From assembly GCA_034190875.2 (NCBI GenBank), contig CM067358.1:56490632-56554631 (forward strand): a stretch of 64,000 bases of DNA, read 5' to 3'. Below the pieces are notes generated by a model. It saw only the letters and a program-made list of their open reading frames with translations, did no database searches and was not told where the DNA came from. This document shows positions 1-14,252 of this stretch, one piece after another (position 1 is the first letter of the stretch; each line of letters opens with the position of its first letter). Position numbers and translations under genes: made by a program. This DNA comes from Urechis unicinctus. Taxonomy: Eukaryota > Annelida > Polychaeta > Xenopneusta > Urechidae.

Positions 1-3000
1 GCGAGAACTGAACGACATTTTCTCGTTACCAAGAGCGAATAATTGGTAGAGGCTGCTTTATGTTTGCCTTGTCTTACCAGGATCGAGTTCGGGTTAAGGA
101 ACCAGCCTAGCGGCACTATTCGTTCTGTAATGTGTATGGTATGCCAGCTAGACTTCACTATTGTTCAAGTTATTGAAAATTAATTTGAGATCTATTTACT
201 CTTTACTAATATTTTAATTGAATACTGTCGTTAGCCTACTTGATAAGCGCAATCTTAGACCGGATTATATTGATTAGGACACGTGGTTTTAAAGTGACAC
301 TTGGTTGGATAATTACGGATACTTACCGGGAATCTTCAAGGGTCGACTCATCGGCAGTTATAAATACATATCACAATGGCGCTTGACTTGTACATAATTC
401 GAATAGAAAAGATTTCCAGTCAGCTCGGGCCCTGGCTCAATTATGTGCTGATAGAAAAGTCGACTTAGAGATAATATAACTCACGTCTTATAAGGTTGCA
501 GTTAGATATATGTAATAGAACTGCTTTTCCGTAATACCGATTTAGACACTGTTAACACCAGTCCCGGAGGCGCCATTGCTGCCCATCTGCCATATAATAG
601 TTGTTTCTCGCATGTTCGTTGTTTCTGATGAACAAATGATAAAAGTCATAGGTCCCGAGCCTGAATGTAGACTGTGCTCAGTTACGCCACGATAGCCTGG
701 GTCTCACTGTGCACTCGATCGGGCTTCATGTTGCTCTATTTTGTCCCTAACTCAAATCATGGCACTTCCTATTCATAGGCTTTGTGGCGATCAGTTAGTT
801 TTTGCTTCTGTGCAGTTCCTGCAACGTAATCCTTGTACCCAAATTATCGACTGTGTCATGCTGTAGTTGTATCACTTAAACTATCTCACTTATCAACTCT
901 CCAAACATGCCGTGATAGGTTTATTCTGCACAGTGAAGCTAAGGTGCTTAGCAAATCTAGTAGTGCCGATATATCAAGGTCGTAGGGTTCATGATTCTCG
1001 TTCCGCCCACGTGCCATGTTATTCCATGCCTAGTTGCAAGAACATTTGCAAATGAAGTAAAACGAAAGCTGCTTACTGCTTACAACACGCTCAGAGTGTA
1101 TTATTGGATCGTTAGAGAGCCTCAAGGGTTCAGTTGTTATTTCATACTTCACTTTTTAACTATAACATGCCACTCCTTATGGTGGTACGATTCTTAACCT
1201 ATCATTAGAGTGGGCCTAGTTATTCACGTACACGGGCTTACATGGCTGGCATGTTTGAAAATGAGCAACATGATAACTAACATAAGTAAATCGGTTAGAA
1301 CATTTAAAAGGCTATTTGACCATAGCTGATTACTGTTATTTAAGCAGATGCGGCACTTGTTGTAGTCGTCCTTGGAGTACCAGTTGTGCACAGTCTAATC
1401 ATCCAATCATGGTCACTGTAGGATAACTAATAAACTAGTCTGATCAGCTTACATTTGACCTTGCGCCATTGTTTTGAAGTGGGCATTATGTAGACCAGCA
1501 GGGAAGTTTTTGAGAAAGAGTCAACATAAACCGCAATTCATCACCTGGAGTGAAGGTTATCCCATGCAGTTTGATGTCTGATAACAGCAGCAAAATGATG
1601 AATTACGGGCTTGCACAGGAAATTATTCCCGCTTGAACGAGACGAATGTGGAGATGAGGGAAGTCTTATGACCTGAGGTACACGTTTTAGCCGGATCATA
1701 TCATAGCAGCGTATGGTACGATGCATACGATAGGTATAGCGTGTTTGCCATCTGGCTATTTGAGTTGATTAAGTTCATAAAAGAAGCGGCTCAAGAAACC
1801 ATCAAGCCATTTATTGTACCATCTCCTCGAGTATCGTATATTGAGCAATCCCGCGGGTGATGCATTATGACTGGCGCTCGGATAACTCGACACCGGTGAA
1901 TCCGTAAACTAGATCTCTTATGAGCAGCCGTTCACCTTTCTTTACACTCACGTGAATATAGATTAAAACCAAGTTGGTCTAGGACACAATCTGACCCAAC
2001 ACTTTCACGACACTACTCGACCAGTTAAGACGCGTAAAACGGTTAGTTCAAAACTTTTTTGAAAGCACAATTTTTTATTTGGAAATTGCACCAGCTTTAT
2101 AGACGGTTGATCATTAGAAACGTCGTTGTCCAACTACTAGCCCACTCTAATTATCTTGCAATGAAGATGAAACAGCGTCCTGTTACATTGGTTGTAGGTC
2201 CCTTACGTCTAGATTCCAACCAGATATACTCATACTCCATTTCACTAGTAAATTGCTTTCTCTTGCGATGCACAAGTGAATGCTGTCTGCACAAGGCGCC
2301 CACCGAATATTGTGTCAATTGAAGTTATGTAACGAGCGTTTGTCTGATAACATTCTACTGTTACAATTCACGAATATATTACCTGTCATCGCTTTTTATG
2401 CTCATCCTCTGAAGCGACAATGCGATGGTTATTCATGGAAATTACATCCTCCATGATTTTATGATGTCAGGATAGCTGAAGATTGTGCTGTCAATTGCTC
2501 TTCCTTTCATCCGTACAACAACCGACAGCTACGGATTGTATTATTTATAGCCATGCAGCAATATTCGCATCCATGGAATATACTGTAGATTTTGCTTAAC
2601 ATACAAATGCAATATTCAGATATATGCTTCGATTGTCGCAAAATAAGGGATTGTTCTGAATTGAATATTCTATGTACACAAAAGTACACCGACTAGAACA
2701 CAAACGATGGACTACTCTCAAGTTTTTTTGTAAAATTTGTTGGCGTTGTTAGTACCTGTCATTTGAAAATACTCGTCAGGGATGAGTTAGTCGACTGAGA
2801 ATGCATTGATGACTACCAGATATACAGCGCAAGAGTATAACTATAAAACACAGATTACTAAGAAGATCCGGACCAGCATATGACAAAAACCATGCGGCGC
2901 TTTATTGATGTCATGCGTCGACATTAAGTTCAACGCAGTAACTGCTTGTTTTGTAGCAATCTACACGGGGAGGAATATCGGTACGTTTTCTGAAACTGCA

Positions 3001-3250
3001 AATATGCACAAGGAATCGTAAATAGCTCAAACAACAACGTCATTCTAGCCAATCCGTCTTGCTGATATTTTATCTTGTGGTCGAACGCATAAGAAAAAGA
3101 GACATAAATGTATATGACAAGAGAGAGAAAAAATCATATTCACCATCACAATCATCTACACGATATGCGATCTTGGTTGGTGAACCTTCTGTGTCAAATT
3201 TCTACGGTTTGACATCTGGTTTTCCGATCGCCTTGAATACTTGATGGTGA
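1..3250. repeat. Old diverged repeat family R1, copy a; no gene seen
   Basis: I see no convincing coding sequence, only short open frames. By eye, blocks of this stretch match two distant parts of the window in the same orientation and order. For example 411-560 matches 35400-35560, 860-1260 matches 31330-31740, 1372-1740 matches 31799-32175, 1750-2330 matches about 32820-33470, and 2880-2990 matches 34125-34230. Similarity is broken by many substitutions and indels, so these are ancient copies. No transposase, reverse transcriptase or terminal repeat is visible, so the family cannot be classified from sequence alone. Confidence 0.6.
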
Positions 3251-5990
3251 CTTTGTTCACAAAGGCTGATTAGCAAAGGGTGTGTTTCGCCTGGGAGCAG
3301 AAGGTAAGTCTTCCATGCTGGTTTGAGGAGCAATACAATTCACTGATTTATTTACTGATGACGATATATAAATGGCTTATCTCTACGGACAATAAGTACA
3401 GCTCATGTGTATCAATGTTTGACATTAAACCCTATTCGCTAGAATGCGCCCAACTCCATTCGTTACTGCTCTCGGGGGAATTAAGCTCATACTGATAAAC
3501 GTCCGCAATGGCATATAAAATGGACGAATTGCTAACTACTGTTGCGTACGAATGAATGCTTCATATAGGTAGCTATAAGTTCAACAGGCATGCTAAAAGC
3601 TCCGCAGACAAGGATTGTTTTATGTATGAAGCTTGCAGTGATGACGCACAACCTCACTGAAGGTAGCAAGGGACCGGAATGCATATACTTAATAGGGTTC
3701 AAGGGGATGAAGAGGCATCGGGGAAGCTCTTCGGGAAATAATTATTGCTTTTTATTGTAGAAGTGAAATATTGCCGAATGCCTAGCTCTGGATACAGCGA
3801 TATTATAGGGAAGTAATGAGCAATCGAAGTTTCAGGCTATTCGTTATAAATCCTGCGAATAATGCAATAGTGCGAAAGTGGCTGAATTTTCATACAGGCT
3901 GAAATTGCATGAACATGAAAAGAAATATTTTGCATAATTCGTAATTTTATGGAATCGGCAACGTTGGAGACCATTGACTTAGACAGACAATCTCTTGTTG
4001 AACAAATGATAAAGCAGTTGATGGAAATTCAAAGAAACCGGGTATATTGGTCAGTACTACTTGGCTAGTATCTCTAGCACTTGATGAGTGATATACCCCG
4101 GATATATTGCGTATGAACACTTGTCATGCTGCCGAGACGCGGGCAAACTCGCGAAAGTGCTTCACGCGTGTAACTTTGAAGGTTCAGCTCTCAACTTGCT
4201 AGTTTGCACAAAAGCATCGCACCGTGTATGAATCGTCTGAATGACATATAAACGCATCCAAGTGAGCGCCACGTTGGCTCTAACCATTTGTCCCAATCAT
4301 GGTAGACTTTTTTCGTATTTGGTAGTGTAATAATGAGCAAATCACTTGTTCGGCAACTGACTTAAATGGACAATATGCTGTAATCACTTTTGGCCATGAA
4401 CACATAATATTGTTTCGTGCTGTGGAAAGCGCAATACCTCAGCTTTATTTTATTGTTATTTGAGTTGTAGCATTAAATCAGAGGAATAAGCGAAATATAA
4501 TGCAGATCTCTTATTGATCAACATGTAGGTATTCCGGGGAATACTGTAGCGTTGGGTTTCTACCGAAAATAATATGATACCATATACCTAACGCCGAAAA
4601 TCCAAGAGCGCAAGCAGAAAAGAAATTAATCGGCAGTTTTATAAACGACATGCAAATGTATGTTTATATATCGAATATTGCAAACTGACACCTACCTGAT
4701 GTATCTTGATGGTCCAGGTCACCTATCGTCTAGCCTGTATACCGGCTCATTAATTGAAAAAGCATCTAGGCGGGTTATGTCAGCAAAATGTATCTTACGT
4801 ATATTTTAATTGGTAGAGGTTGTTGCTCTATTTCAGACATGCTAACGAATAACATCGGCTTTATCTAGAAAACTGCAGTTTAACAGAATATTATGCGATA
4901 AAACTGGGTCTCAATGGTAAATGCTAACATATATTTCCAAAATTGCTATAAACATCGGCGCAAGTAGTTACCAATATGTGATAAATAATACAATTTGCGT
5001 AATTCAATTGAAAAGATCGCTTAATTTCGCAAGAATCATCGAACGTATCATTCGTGCCAGCGATTGCAACATATAAATGAAAATGAGTTACTGTGTTAGC
5101 GTGCTTACTAACGAAAACGAACTTACCTAGAATTGATACAAATGCGGCCATGTGAAGGTATTTATAATCCCTGGATCTATTTAGAGTGTGTCCCCTATGT
5201 TGTCTTGAGTAACTGAATTGAGAAAATGCTTGGTGATTAATAGTTTCTGTCGGGTATTAAGGGGAATAAGCGAAACCTGCCACTGCATATACCACCAAAT
5301 TGCAGCTAACACAGAGAGGATGGATCGTTGGGTTTCAATTTGCAGAACGTCAACGAATGTGAACTCAGGGTGTAAATACCAGCTAGATCTGTAGCCGAAA
5401 GAAACAAACACATCAACATGCGTTGAAACCCATCATTACGAGACATTGCGAGACTTTCACTTACAAACATGGTGTAGTACTGTGCTTGTTGTGTCAGTTT
5501 CGCTTCGCCAGTTCCTTGTATGTTATTGCTTGTGTCGGCCGTTAAGAGGGACATGCGACATACAATCTCTATACTGCGTAAATTATGTATATATGACAAT
5601 GACAAGCGTATCTAGGCAGTAAATGGATGATGAAGGACTTTTTGCAATATTTCATGTTGCCATGGTCTCACAGGTTCTGATCCTTTGTGTCCTCGTCAAA
5701 TAGGCATTTTTGCAGTGGTAATAGCAACATGGTTCAATGCTCTATCAACGTTAGTACAAAGTAGATTATCGGCAAGTCAATTGCAAACATTTTCTTATAG
5801 TTGCATTAGTATGGTGAAAATGGAGGGTAGTCAAATGAAAGCGCATTTTGGTCTCTCAGGTGTTTTCTGCGGAGAGAACTGCAGTAATTAGGTGTTCGCA
5901 TTCTCGCCCTTTTATACGCTGCATCAGTTGGAATATTTGTAAAATTAGTGTACGCGCAATGTGGTGGTACATGTAGAGATCAACTAGAAT
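3251..5990. other. Gene-free AT-rich host sequence
   Basis: All frames are broken into pieces under about 100 codons with no recognisable motif. The two overlapping minus-strand frames near 5181-5605 are antisense accidents of AT-rich DNA. I see no RNA gene and no clear mobile element. Confidence 0.5.
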
Positions 5991-8110
5991 CGCCAACAGA
6001 AAGGCTTAAATCCATGCAAACAATTAACACGTAGGTGTAATTAATAAGGAACTTGCTTCACTGTGGTTTATTATGGAAGTCTCAATGGCTGTATCTGAAA
6101 TGTGTGATCAGCTACCACAGACTGCATTATGACAGCGCGATCTTAAAGACATTCCAACTCCTTGCTATTAATTTGCTTTCACATGACTAGTAGTCGGCGA
6201 TCCTTTGGCTAATAAGTCAATAGGATGATGACTGTTGTGCAGTCCATGATGGCTAGCAGTCGCGGTAACCAACATCGGACAAACTCTAACGCATGTTCTT
6301 ACTTACCTTCAGGTCGGCAGTTGCTGCTTCTAACAATGGTGCAATATGACAGTCAAATCGATCAATGCATTGATCAGTAAGAATAACATAAAACAGGATG
6401 TTATTCCAATGAGTATGCTATGAAGTAAGTATTTTCGCAGTCTCTATGGACGCCCATGGTACAGAAAACCTGAATAACATGACAAGTGATCCTAAATGTT
6501 GTTTCTTTACGTTAACGATACTTACGGTCAAATAAAGCTGATCCCTTTTTTTACCTGTCTGATGAATGAAATAGGCTTTAACCCCAAATGTGAATGACTG
6601 CAGAGTACATTAACCGACTCATTTTAATAATTAATTGACATCACTCTTTGTCGATACACCCCAGACAATAATAGGGTAAACGAGACAACGAAGCTACAGC
6701 ATTGCATTCAAAGGCACAACATGGAATGTCTGCCGTGCAGGTTTCCATGTATTGTAGTGTTCCTGTGATCACTTTGGCAGTAATAAGCAGCTGTCGTTTG
6801 AAGACATAATGCTGTCTTGTCATCCGCCTTAATATCAGTCACAGTGTGGTACTGGGGCTTATTCCTCAGATGAAATCATCATCTGTGGCTCAGGTTAGCA
6901 ATTGTTTTCTAGGCTTGAGGTGGTTGTGATGCATGCTTGACGTATCAATTAGTTTGCGCAGAGCTGTGTATGTCATCTAGTGCCTAAACCTAAACCAATG
7001 CATTTGACTAAGTGTACTCATATTGAAGACAAAACACTCTGCCTAAACGCTTCCATGACGTTACTGGGTGAGTTAAGGCGTAGTCCACCTGGTTATGACT
7101 AACCATATTGCTTTGAAAAGGCAATTTATAATTTGCAGATGGCGCAAGCCGCAGAGACAGTTGATCAAGTGAAAGGCAGTTGTCGTATCATGGACCAAGT
7201 CTAATCATCTGGCAGAGATGACAAAAAGGACATAGCAGCTATTATAGTGGCTGCAGATCTCCTACGTCTAGAACCAAGCCAGATGGCTCTATTGATAACT
7301 ACTCAGCCTTTCTCGAACCTCTTACCAGGGCATCATCTAGAAACATTAATCCCCATTCTTCGAGTAAACAGTTATCTCTTGCGATATACAAGTTAACATT
7401 GACTTACAAGGTGGGCTCTGCTCTTGCCAGTTACGTATGTGCTACGTAGCATCGCTTGTTAATCTCATCCCCTGAAGCAACCTCGCTCCTCTCAGGACTA
7501 TGCTATCAACTGTTTTTCCAGAACAACCGACATTCTAAGTTTGTATTCTACGTGGCAATGTTGAGACACCGGATATGCGCTAGATTTTGTTTAACATACT
7601 AATGTCTTACTTAGAAACATGTATCGATATTTGACCAAAATAAGTAATTGCTGTGAATGTAATATTATATATACACAAGAGCAATTGGACTAGAATATAA
7701 ACGACGGATCAATCATAGTACATAGCCCTCATCAAGTATGCGGCGTCGTTGTTCGTAGGTAATTCCCCAACGGTTCTTCGCATAGGCTCGGCAGGAATTA
7801 GTAAGTCGCCGGAGGTTTCATATACTCCACTGTTTCTTCTATGTCCTGTAAATTGGGCCGTGCAGTACAAACACGAAAATATCGTCAGCAGTTAAACTTT
7901 CCGCAGCGTCTATCGCCGTCTCTGTCGACTTAAATTGTTATCTTGCAGAAATATATTGCAACATTACATCCATATTGCATTGGCTACTTAGTGGATCTGG
8001 ACCAGCCAATGGGAAAACATGCTTCATTGAAGTCATACATGGACGTTTAGCAGAACATAGAAACTACCTTTTTTTAGACATCCACACACGGATATTTTAC
8101 TGGGTTATCT
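5991..8110. repeat. Old repeat family R1, copy b; no gene seen
   Basis: Segments match the other R1 copies in order. The block around 6760-6900, with the word AAGCAGCTGTCGTTTGA, recurs near 32400-32510. The block 7195-7490 resembles 2150-2440 and 33200-33560. Divergence is high and there are many indels. No coding capacity is evident. Confidence 0.5.
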
Positions 8111-8116
8111 GATACT

Positions 8117-8692
<576 letters not shown>

Positions 8693-11600
8693 AAGCTATG
8701 CATGAGCATCGTACATTTGTCATGCAAAGCAATGAGGGAATAATTGTAAAGTCGGATGAAGCTTATCACATTCACTCAGTTAGTCTGAAATTGATGATAA
8801 TTGATAAAAGCACTGACTCTAAATTGGGCCCACATTGTATTTTGCGTCCTATTGTGGGTTATTCTCGGTTGATCAATATTTATGAGGTGCTGCTCGCGAT
8901 AATACTCTTCGACACCCAAAACTGAGGCTTGAATTTGTAGCATCCTTCCTTAGGGGTAATAAATTTACCGAACTTTCCCGCTGAATAGTGTAGTTAAATG
9001 GTATAGAAAATTGTATTGAACCGGTCTGGCACGATACAAATATAGGATGTTGATATATATATGAACAGCGCGGCTCATATTTACCGACCGAATTGATTAT
9101 CACTAATATCATCGCGGTCAGAACTGATAGAACTCTTGGTGAGGGGGAAATAATCCTGCTGTATGTTATTGGTGACAGAGGAGAGTAATTGAAATGTTTA
9201 ATTGTCTAGCATTGTCTTTTTACTTTTTGCGTCATCATACAGCCCTTCTATTGGTTGTACAAACAGTGCGCTTTTTCAAATTTTAATATTCAAACGAAAG
9301 TGAAAATGTCCTACAATATATTATTGATGTGAGCCCATAACTGCAACATAGATGATCGGTTGACGGCAATATGCTACTGCGTCTGTAGGGAAAACCGGCG
9401 TACTCTGTAGTGTATCACAGATCTATCAGCGAATTGTGGCAGCTCTACCCAGCGACATAATTCGACGAAAGCACATGCATATAATCTTGTTTTATTATAG
9501 GGAGTAGCAAAGATGTGGCGAAATGTCTAACCATCCGATTAGAATTCATTTGAACAAATTAGAGAAAGTGCTATCCGACCAAATCCATATAACAACAATT
9601 GAATATGTTTTGTTCAACGACATATGCTCGTAATTGACTGTTCGGGTTCCAGCGCAGCGCCTGTGGTGATGCATTAACGGGTTCATTAGATTATATTACG
9701 CCAATCAAGATGGAGCCTGATGCAGTTTTACTGGAACTGCGTCAAAGGGGATGTGCCGTAAAACTATACTAGCTCAGTGATCAACGACTCACGCCAGGTA
9801 TATGATTGTGCCCCGGCGATTATTTTGCCCGGTATGCCTAAAGATGCTCCTGCTGGGTGATCAATCTTTATCTCTCCGACATGAAAATTCAATGGAATGT
9901 TTTTCTATTATTCAATGCATTTGCTAGCTGGACTGATCGCATAAATGAGAATGATAAATTTATTAATATGCGGAATCTCTCAGCAGCATTGACGGATTTT
10001 TTGAATAAAAAAAAAATCATTGTTTAAAAACACAATACTTTCAACTTTTTTTACTGACTTGCTGCATCTTCATGGTACCAGTATGACTGTCCTCTTAATC
10101 ACTATTTTTAAGTGGCAGTTGGGACAATTATATACAGTGTAATATGTACCAAACGTGGTACTAGGCAGGAAATGTCTCAGTTGTTGTTGATCTACATATG
10201 TTTCTGCTAGTTGTTCACTGTATATCACTGCTACACTTCTAGCCTTGATAGAGTATTCGAAGGCATAACAAAATCGATCTGGAGTGAACATGTATGTACG
10301 ATGAACAAGGGCATGGTTGTAACTTTTGTCAGCTTTTCAGGACGGGGTAAAGTGTGGGCTTTGACTAAGTTTCGATTATGATGCACCTTTAAGTACATCA
10401 GGATTGCTCCAGTGCCGCATAAGAACATATTTTTTTCAAAGGCAAGTCCCAGCGCGCACGCGATATTGAATGGTAGCAATTCGAGCATATACGTTTAAAA
10501 GAATGTCATTTACCGCTTCCATGTATGCCCACTGAGATATGCAAAAGAAAATTGGTCCATTTGACGTCGGAATGAGGCAAAAAAATCGTAATATGTGTTT
10601 GTTTTACGGGCAAAGGGTTGTGACTCTTTCGGCGAAAACAATTACTACATCTTGACACATATATAGAAGATTGACGACTCGTCGTCTTGGGAGATCAAGG
10701 GCTCGTCAATCAAGGAAATCAACACTAACAGACTCATTACTATTTGTCCGTTTCACTTTATAGACCAACAGAGGTCATACACCAGCGAATAGATTTGACA
10801 ATAGTTCTTTTGTAATTAGTCAACTTATGATTTAAGTTTGGTTGTATCTTAGGCGATTAACATATTTACTTGAAGCGACTTTTCAAGATGAGCACAAGTG
10901 CGCTGTCGTACTGAAAATACTTTCTGTGCATCGTACTACTCATTACCAGCCAACAGCCAGGTTGAATACTTATAGACCTTGATGCACCTTAAGCTGTATA
11001 ATAAGACAAACAGCTTGTAAAGCGCAGTTCTCGTAATAAGAATAGATATATTTGCCTCTTAGTTAAGTGTGCAATTATAGGCGGACTGTATAAACGAAAG
11101 TTGTATAAAACCAATAGGAATTGCTAAATTTGTTATCGCAGTTGGTGCATACATAATTCAATGCGCTGTATTCACAGCGAAAGACATATTTTCCCTTCTA
11201 TTTCCGTTGCTATCTCTGCACGTTAGCACATTAGTCACACAAATATGCAGAATAGATCAAAACAAGTGAACTGCAGCATAGAGTGTAGTGAGTTCTGTAT
11301 AAGTCTGACTGAACACGCCGCCATGAACGTATTGATACACGATGAGTTCTACATAGTTATAACCAGAATGCAAGGAATAGCCATTGTCGCAGTTGGTGTG
11401 GGTGTGGCCTGCCATGGTCCACCTTCTTTTGAGCCACTTTAATGCATCCTAAATGAACGCATGATTACAGACCGACGTTAATCGCCCATGACCAGTCTCT
11501 AGGACAAAAGCGACTGAACGAAACTCCGCGGTATCAGAACCGAACACTCATTTAAGATGGAGTGTCACAGTGATTTGTCTCAGATCTGTGTTTACTGCAT

Positions 11601-12455
11601 TGTAACTCTTCCTTGGACTTTGGTACCGTTCCTGTTCGTTGTCTATGAGTTGTCATTGTGGCGCTTTTATTGCTGATAAATGTGATATAGTAAATGCGGA
11701 AACTCAAACAGAAATATGCTCCATTAGCAGCTATGATCTTAAAAATAATCTGGTCCACATTGCGTCTTCAATATGACGATCTCGGACACCAGTGTTCATG
11801 TCTGCGGTACAGATACTGTTACGCTAGTATCTAAATTCCTTCCGAGCACCAGGGTGAAATGACGACATGCGCAGTTGAAACATTGTGCTTACTATCCTAA
11901 ACACATAACCGCACATGTAAACGGCCTCAGTTTTGATGTCCCACTATCTTAAGCAAAGTTACCTCCCCCTGAGAATCGCAGTCATAATTTTCGCCTACAG
12001 CCAAAACAATTATCCAGTGGCCTTACTGAGGACCCCATTTATAAAAATAGGCACGATATGGGCGCACAATAACTGATAGTATATCAACAAAAATGTCATG
12101 GCCTTGCGTTTCGAGGCTGCTAGCTTCGCCAGATCCATTGACCTTATTTATACTATGAGGAATCCAACGTACAAATACCCACACAACAACGTGCCAGGTG
12201 ATGATATATACAAAAAAACAACTCGATGACGGAAAGACTTTATAGGTGACGACGCGACTCATCTGGATGCATATGAGGAGTCAATGTTTGCAAATTACTT
12301 TGAAGTGTAAATTTTAAATTCCAATCCCCTGTGCCTTAAGGACAGATTGCATGCTGCATAGACGAGAAAAATCGTGAAAGTGCTCTTAAAGAATAACCTC
12401 GATATTTTTCGCTGACGATCGCATGCGGATTCGGTGCGGTATTTTGATGACCTAA
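8693..12455. other. Gene-free host sequence
   Basis: This stretch lies between the TA tract and the virus-like element. Open frames are below about 90 codons on both strands and none shows a recognisable domain, signal peptide or codon pattern. I do not see a second copy within the window. Confidence 0.5.
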
Positions 12456-13656
12456 TTCTATTTTTGGAAAGTGATTTCACCATCTGTTCCGTTATTTTCC
12501 GCTCTTGAAATCTTTGCGACCTTGGTGACCTCATGGAGGGGCGCTATTTTGGATGAGGTCATTTTTGGGAGTTTTATTGAGAAGGAGTTTGTAAATGGGT
12601 ATTAAAAGTCAATTAGCGGTAATGGTGTTGAAAGAGGAGTGAAGGATAGTGTTAATGTTAGTGGAGTATTCACCATCTGTTCAGATATGAAGACGGTGTT
12701 TACGAGGTGATTTGTTGCTATTAACTTCCTTTATCCCATGACATGTGGTGATATATTGAATTGGTGACCTTAGCAGGCTAACGCGATGTACGGTATTCGA
12801 GTGAGTTCATTTGGGGCTATGTCCTTAGGAAGGTTGTTGACTTTCGACCTGCTGTGATGAATGGGCGGTATTTGGGTGAGGTCATTTTCGATAGTTTTAT
12901 TGAGGAGATTGTAAATGGCTATTAAAAGTCAATTTTCGTTAGATATGTTGGTCGATTGAAGTTTTCACGTGAATGAATCTTACTAGCATATGAGTCTTAC
13001 ATAGGAGGGAAAAAATGACAGATGTCTTTAAGTGTGTTGTAACTCTCATTGAGAATATAACGACAGATGGATTAAAAGTTGACCATTGGATATTTCTCAA
13101 AATGGGAGTGGAGTTATGGGTTACAAATAGCGGATGTTAACTTAACTTCCGAATAGCCCAAACATTTATTACCAGAGACCCGTTAGTACCGCAAATGTTT
13201 AAGATTCTCTGGAATTTTATTTTTTTCTTAGAGATTAAAACAAAAATAATTTGTTTTTGTTTGTAGGATGAAGATAGAAGAAAATATTTAAAATTTAAAT
13301 ATTTTTTAAAATTTAAATAAATATAAATATATAAATGTTATACTGGTGTTTGTGTTATTAATCGGACTTGATGAATCTGTGGTATAATTACACAAGCTGG
13401 TAATGATCATAGAAGCGCATCGTGAATTCACGATGCGCATCTATCTTAATTAAATAACGACTCATGTCAAACGATTTGATAAATTAGTCATTGTGAGTTG
13501 CCCCCCTGTCAGTCGATTTCGCATTCACCTCAGATATTGTGGTGACATCATTCTATTTTTGGAAAGTGATTTCATCATCTGCTCGAATATTTTTCGTCCT
13601 TGAAATCTTTGCGACCTTGGTGACCTCATGGAGGGGCGCTATTTTGGATGAGGTCA
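12456..13656. repeat. Left subterminal repeat block outside the TIR
   Basis: A module of about 107-110 nt occurs at 12456-12565 and again at 13551-13656. Each copy opens with the TIR tip, including TTTTTGGAAAGTGATTTCA, and contains GACCTCATGGAGGGGCGC. The second copy runs straight into the TIR, so the tip word occurs three times (about 12460, 13554, 13660). A second pair of roughly 80-nt repeats lies at about 12543-12630 and 12865-12945 and shares ATTAAAAGTCAATT. The block also holds an AT-rich inverted repeat at 13284-13320 and a perfect palindrome at 13415-13438. No counterpart is seen beyond the right TIR. It may be an extended left terminus, a relic of a related element, or a local duplication. 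Confidence 0.7.
13409..13444. repeat. Perfect 24-nt palindrome with imperfect extension
   Basis: Positions 13415-13438 equal their own reverse complement (GCGCATCGTG, AATT, CACGATGCGC). After one mismatch, five more pairs extend the symmetry to about 34 nt. It could extrude as a hairpin. It sits within the repeat block outside the left TIR and beside very AT-rich DNA. Confidence 0.85.
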
Positions 13657-13893
13657 TTCTATTTTTGGAAAGTGATTTCACAATTTTCGTCAAATATGTC
13701 GTCATAGTTTGCTGAGCTAAGCTAAGTGATGGGATAGAGGGTGTATATAAAGCGGGAGAGTGTCTCAGTCCTGCGTTCAGTTATAACCATGGCTGAGAAG
13801 AGACAGCTAGAAGCTTTCAACGATGTGTGCAAACGCAGTAGACCGATGAGCGATGCGGATTTGTTAAAAGCCGTGGAACAAATCGAGATGGAA
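13657..13893 (+). repeat. Left terminal inverted repeat
   Basis: It pairs with the reverse complement of 26238-26432 over about 190 aligned positions with few mismatches. The left copy has 42 extra nt (14 codons) inside the coding part. The repeat includes the tip TTCTATTTTTGGAAAG, a TATA box, an initiator and the first coding exon. One extra T in the right copy interrupts the match near the tip. Confidence 0.9.
13744..13782 (+). promoter_or_regulatory. TIR promoter for the polymerase gene
   Basis: A TATATAAA box at 13744-13751 is followed by the initiator-like TCAGTT at 13777-13782, about 33 nt downstream. Only about 7-10 nt of leader would remain before the ATG at 13789, which has a good start context (aaccATGG). 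The same arrangement sits in the right TIR. Confidence 0.7.
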
Positions 13894-14136
13894 AGCAGTA
13901 AGTATGATTTTATTTTCTATATCTGAATTATAGAATTACCACGTATACGTCATTTATTTATTTATTTTTGTTACGCGTGTGTGTTTTAGTGTTGACGGGA
14001 GACGAAGATATTTTACATGTCGCTATGGACGCGTATGAAATAGAACAGGCCAATGCAGCCTTGAATTTGTTAAACAACGCTCAACACAGCCCCCCGACAC
14101 AAACTGGAAATGGCGCTACAGTCGACAACACTAAGG
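13789..14136 (+). CDS. Exons 1-2: TIR-encoded N-terminal module
   Basis: Exon 1 (13789-13897) starts at the ATG of aaccATGG and lies almost wholly within the TIR. It ends with a GTAAGT donor in phase 1. Exon 2 starts at 13990 after TTTTAG and ends at 14136 before GTAGGT. Together they encode about 85 residues, acidic and helical-looking, with MSDADLLKAVEQIEME shared with paralog B. No known domain is recognised. These exons could be a separate short gene instead of the polymerase N-terminus, but the phase-1 ends fit the next exon (14253) and keep its frame open up to the TAG at 14327. Confidence 0.65.
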
Positions 14137-14252
14137 GTAGGTCTATTAAAGGATAGGTCTATTACCGGTAGAATTGAGGAATGACGTAATGGAAAGCTTT
14201 ATGATTTTGGGTGATATTTATATTGACAGATTATCGATGATTATGTCGACAG

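Noticed and set aside
12456..13660. Long terminal repeats of a retrotransposon
   Set aside because: The direct repeats are only about 107 nt, lack TG...CA ends and primer-binding sites, and match the tip of the neighbouring TIR.
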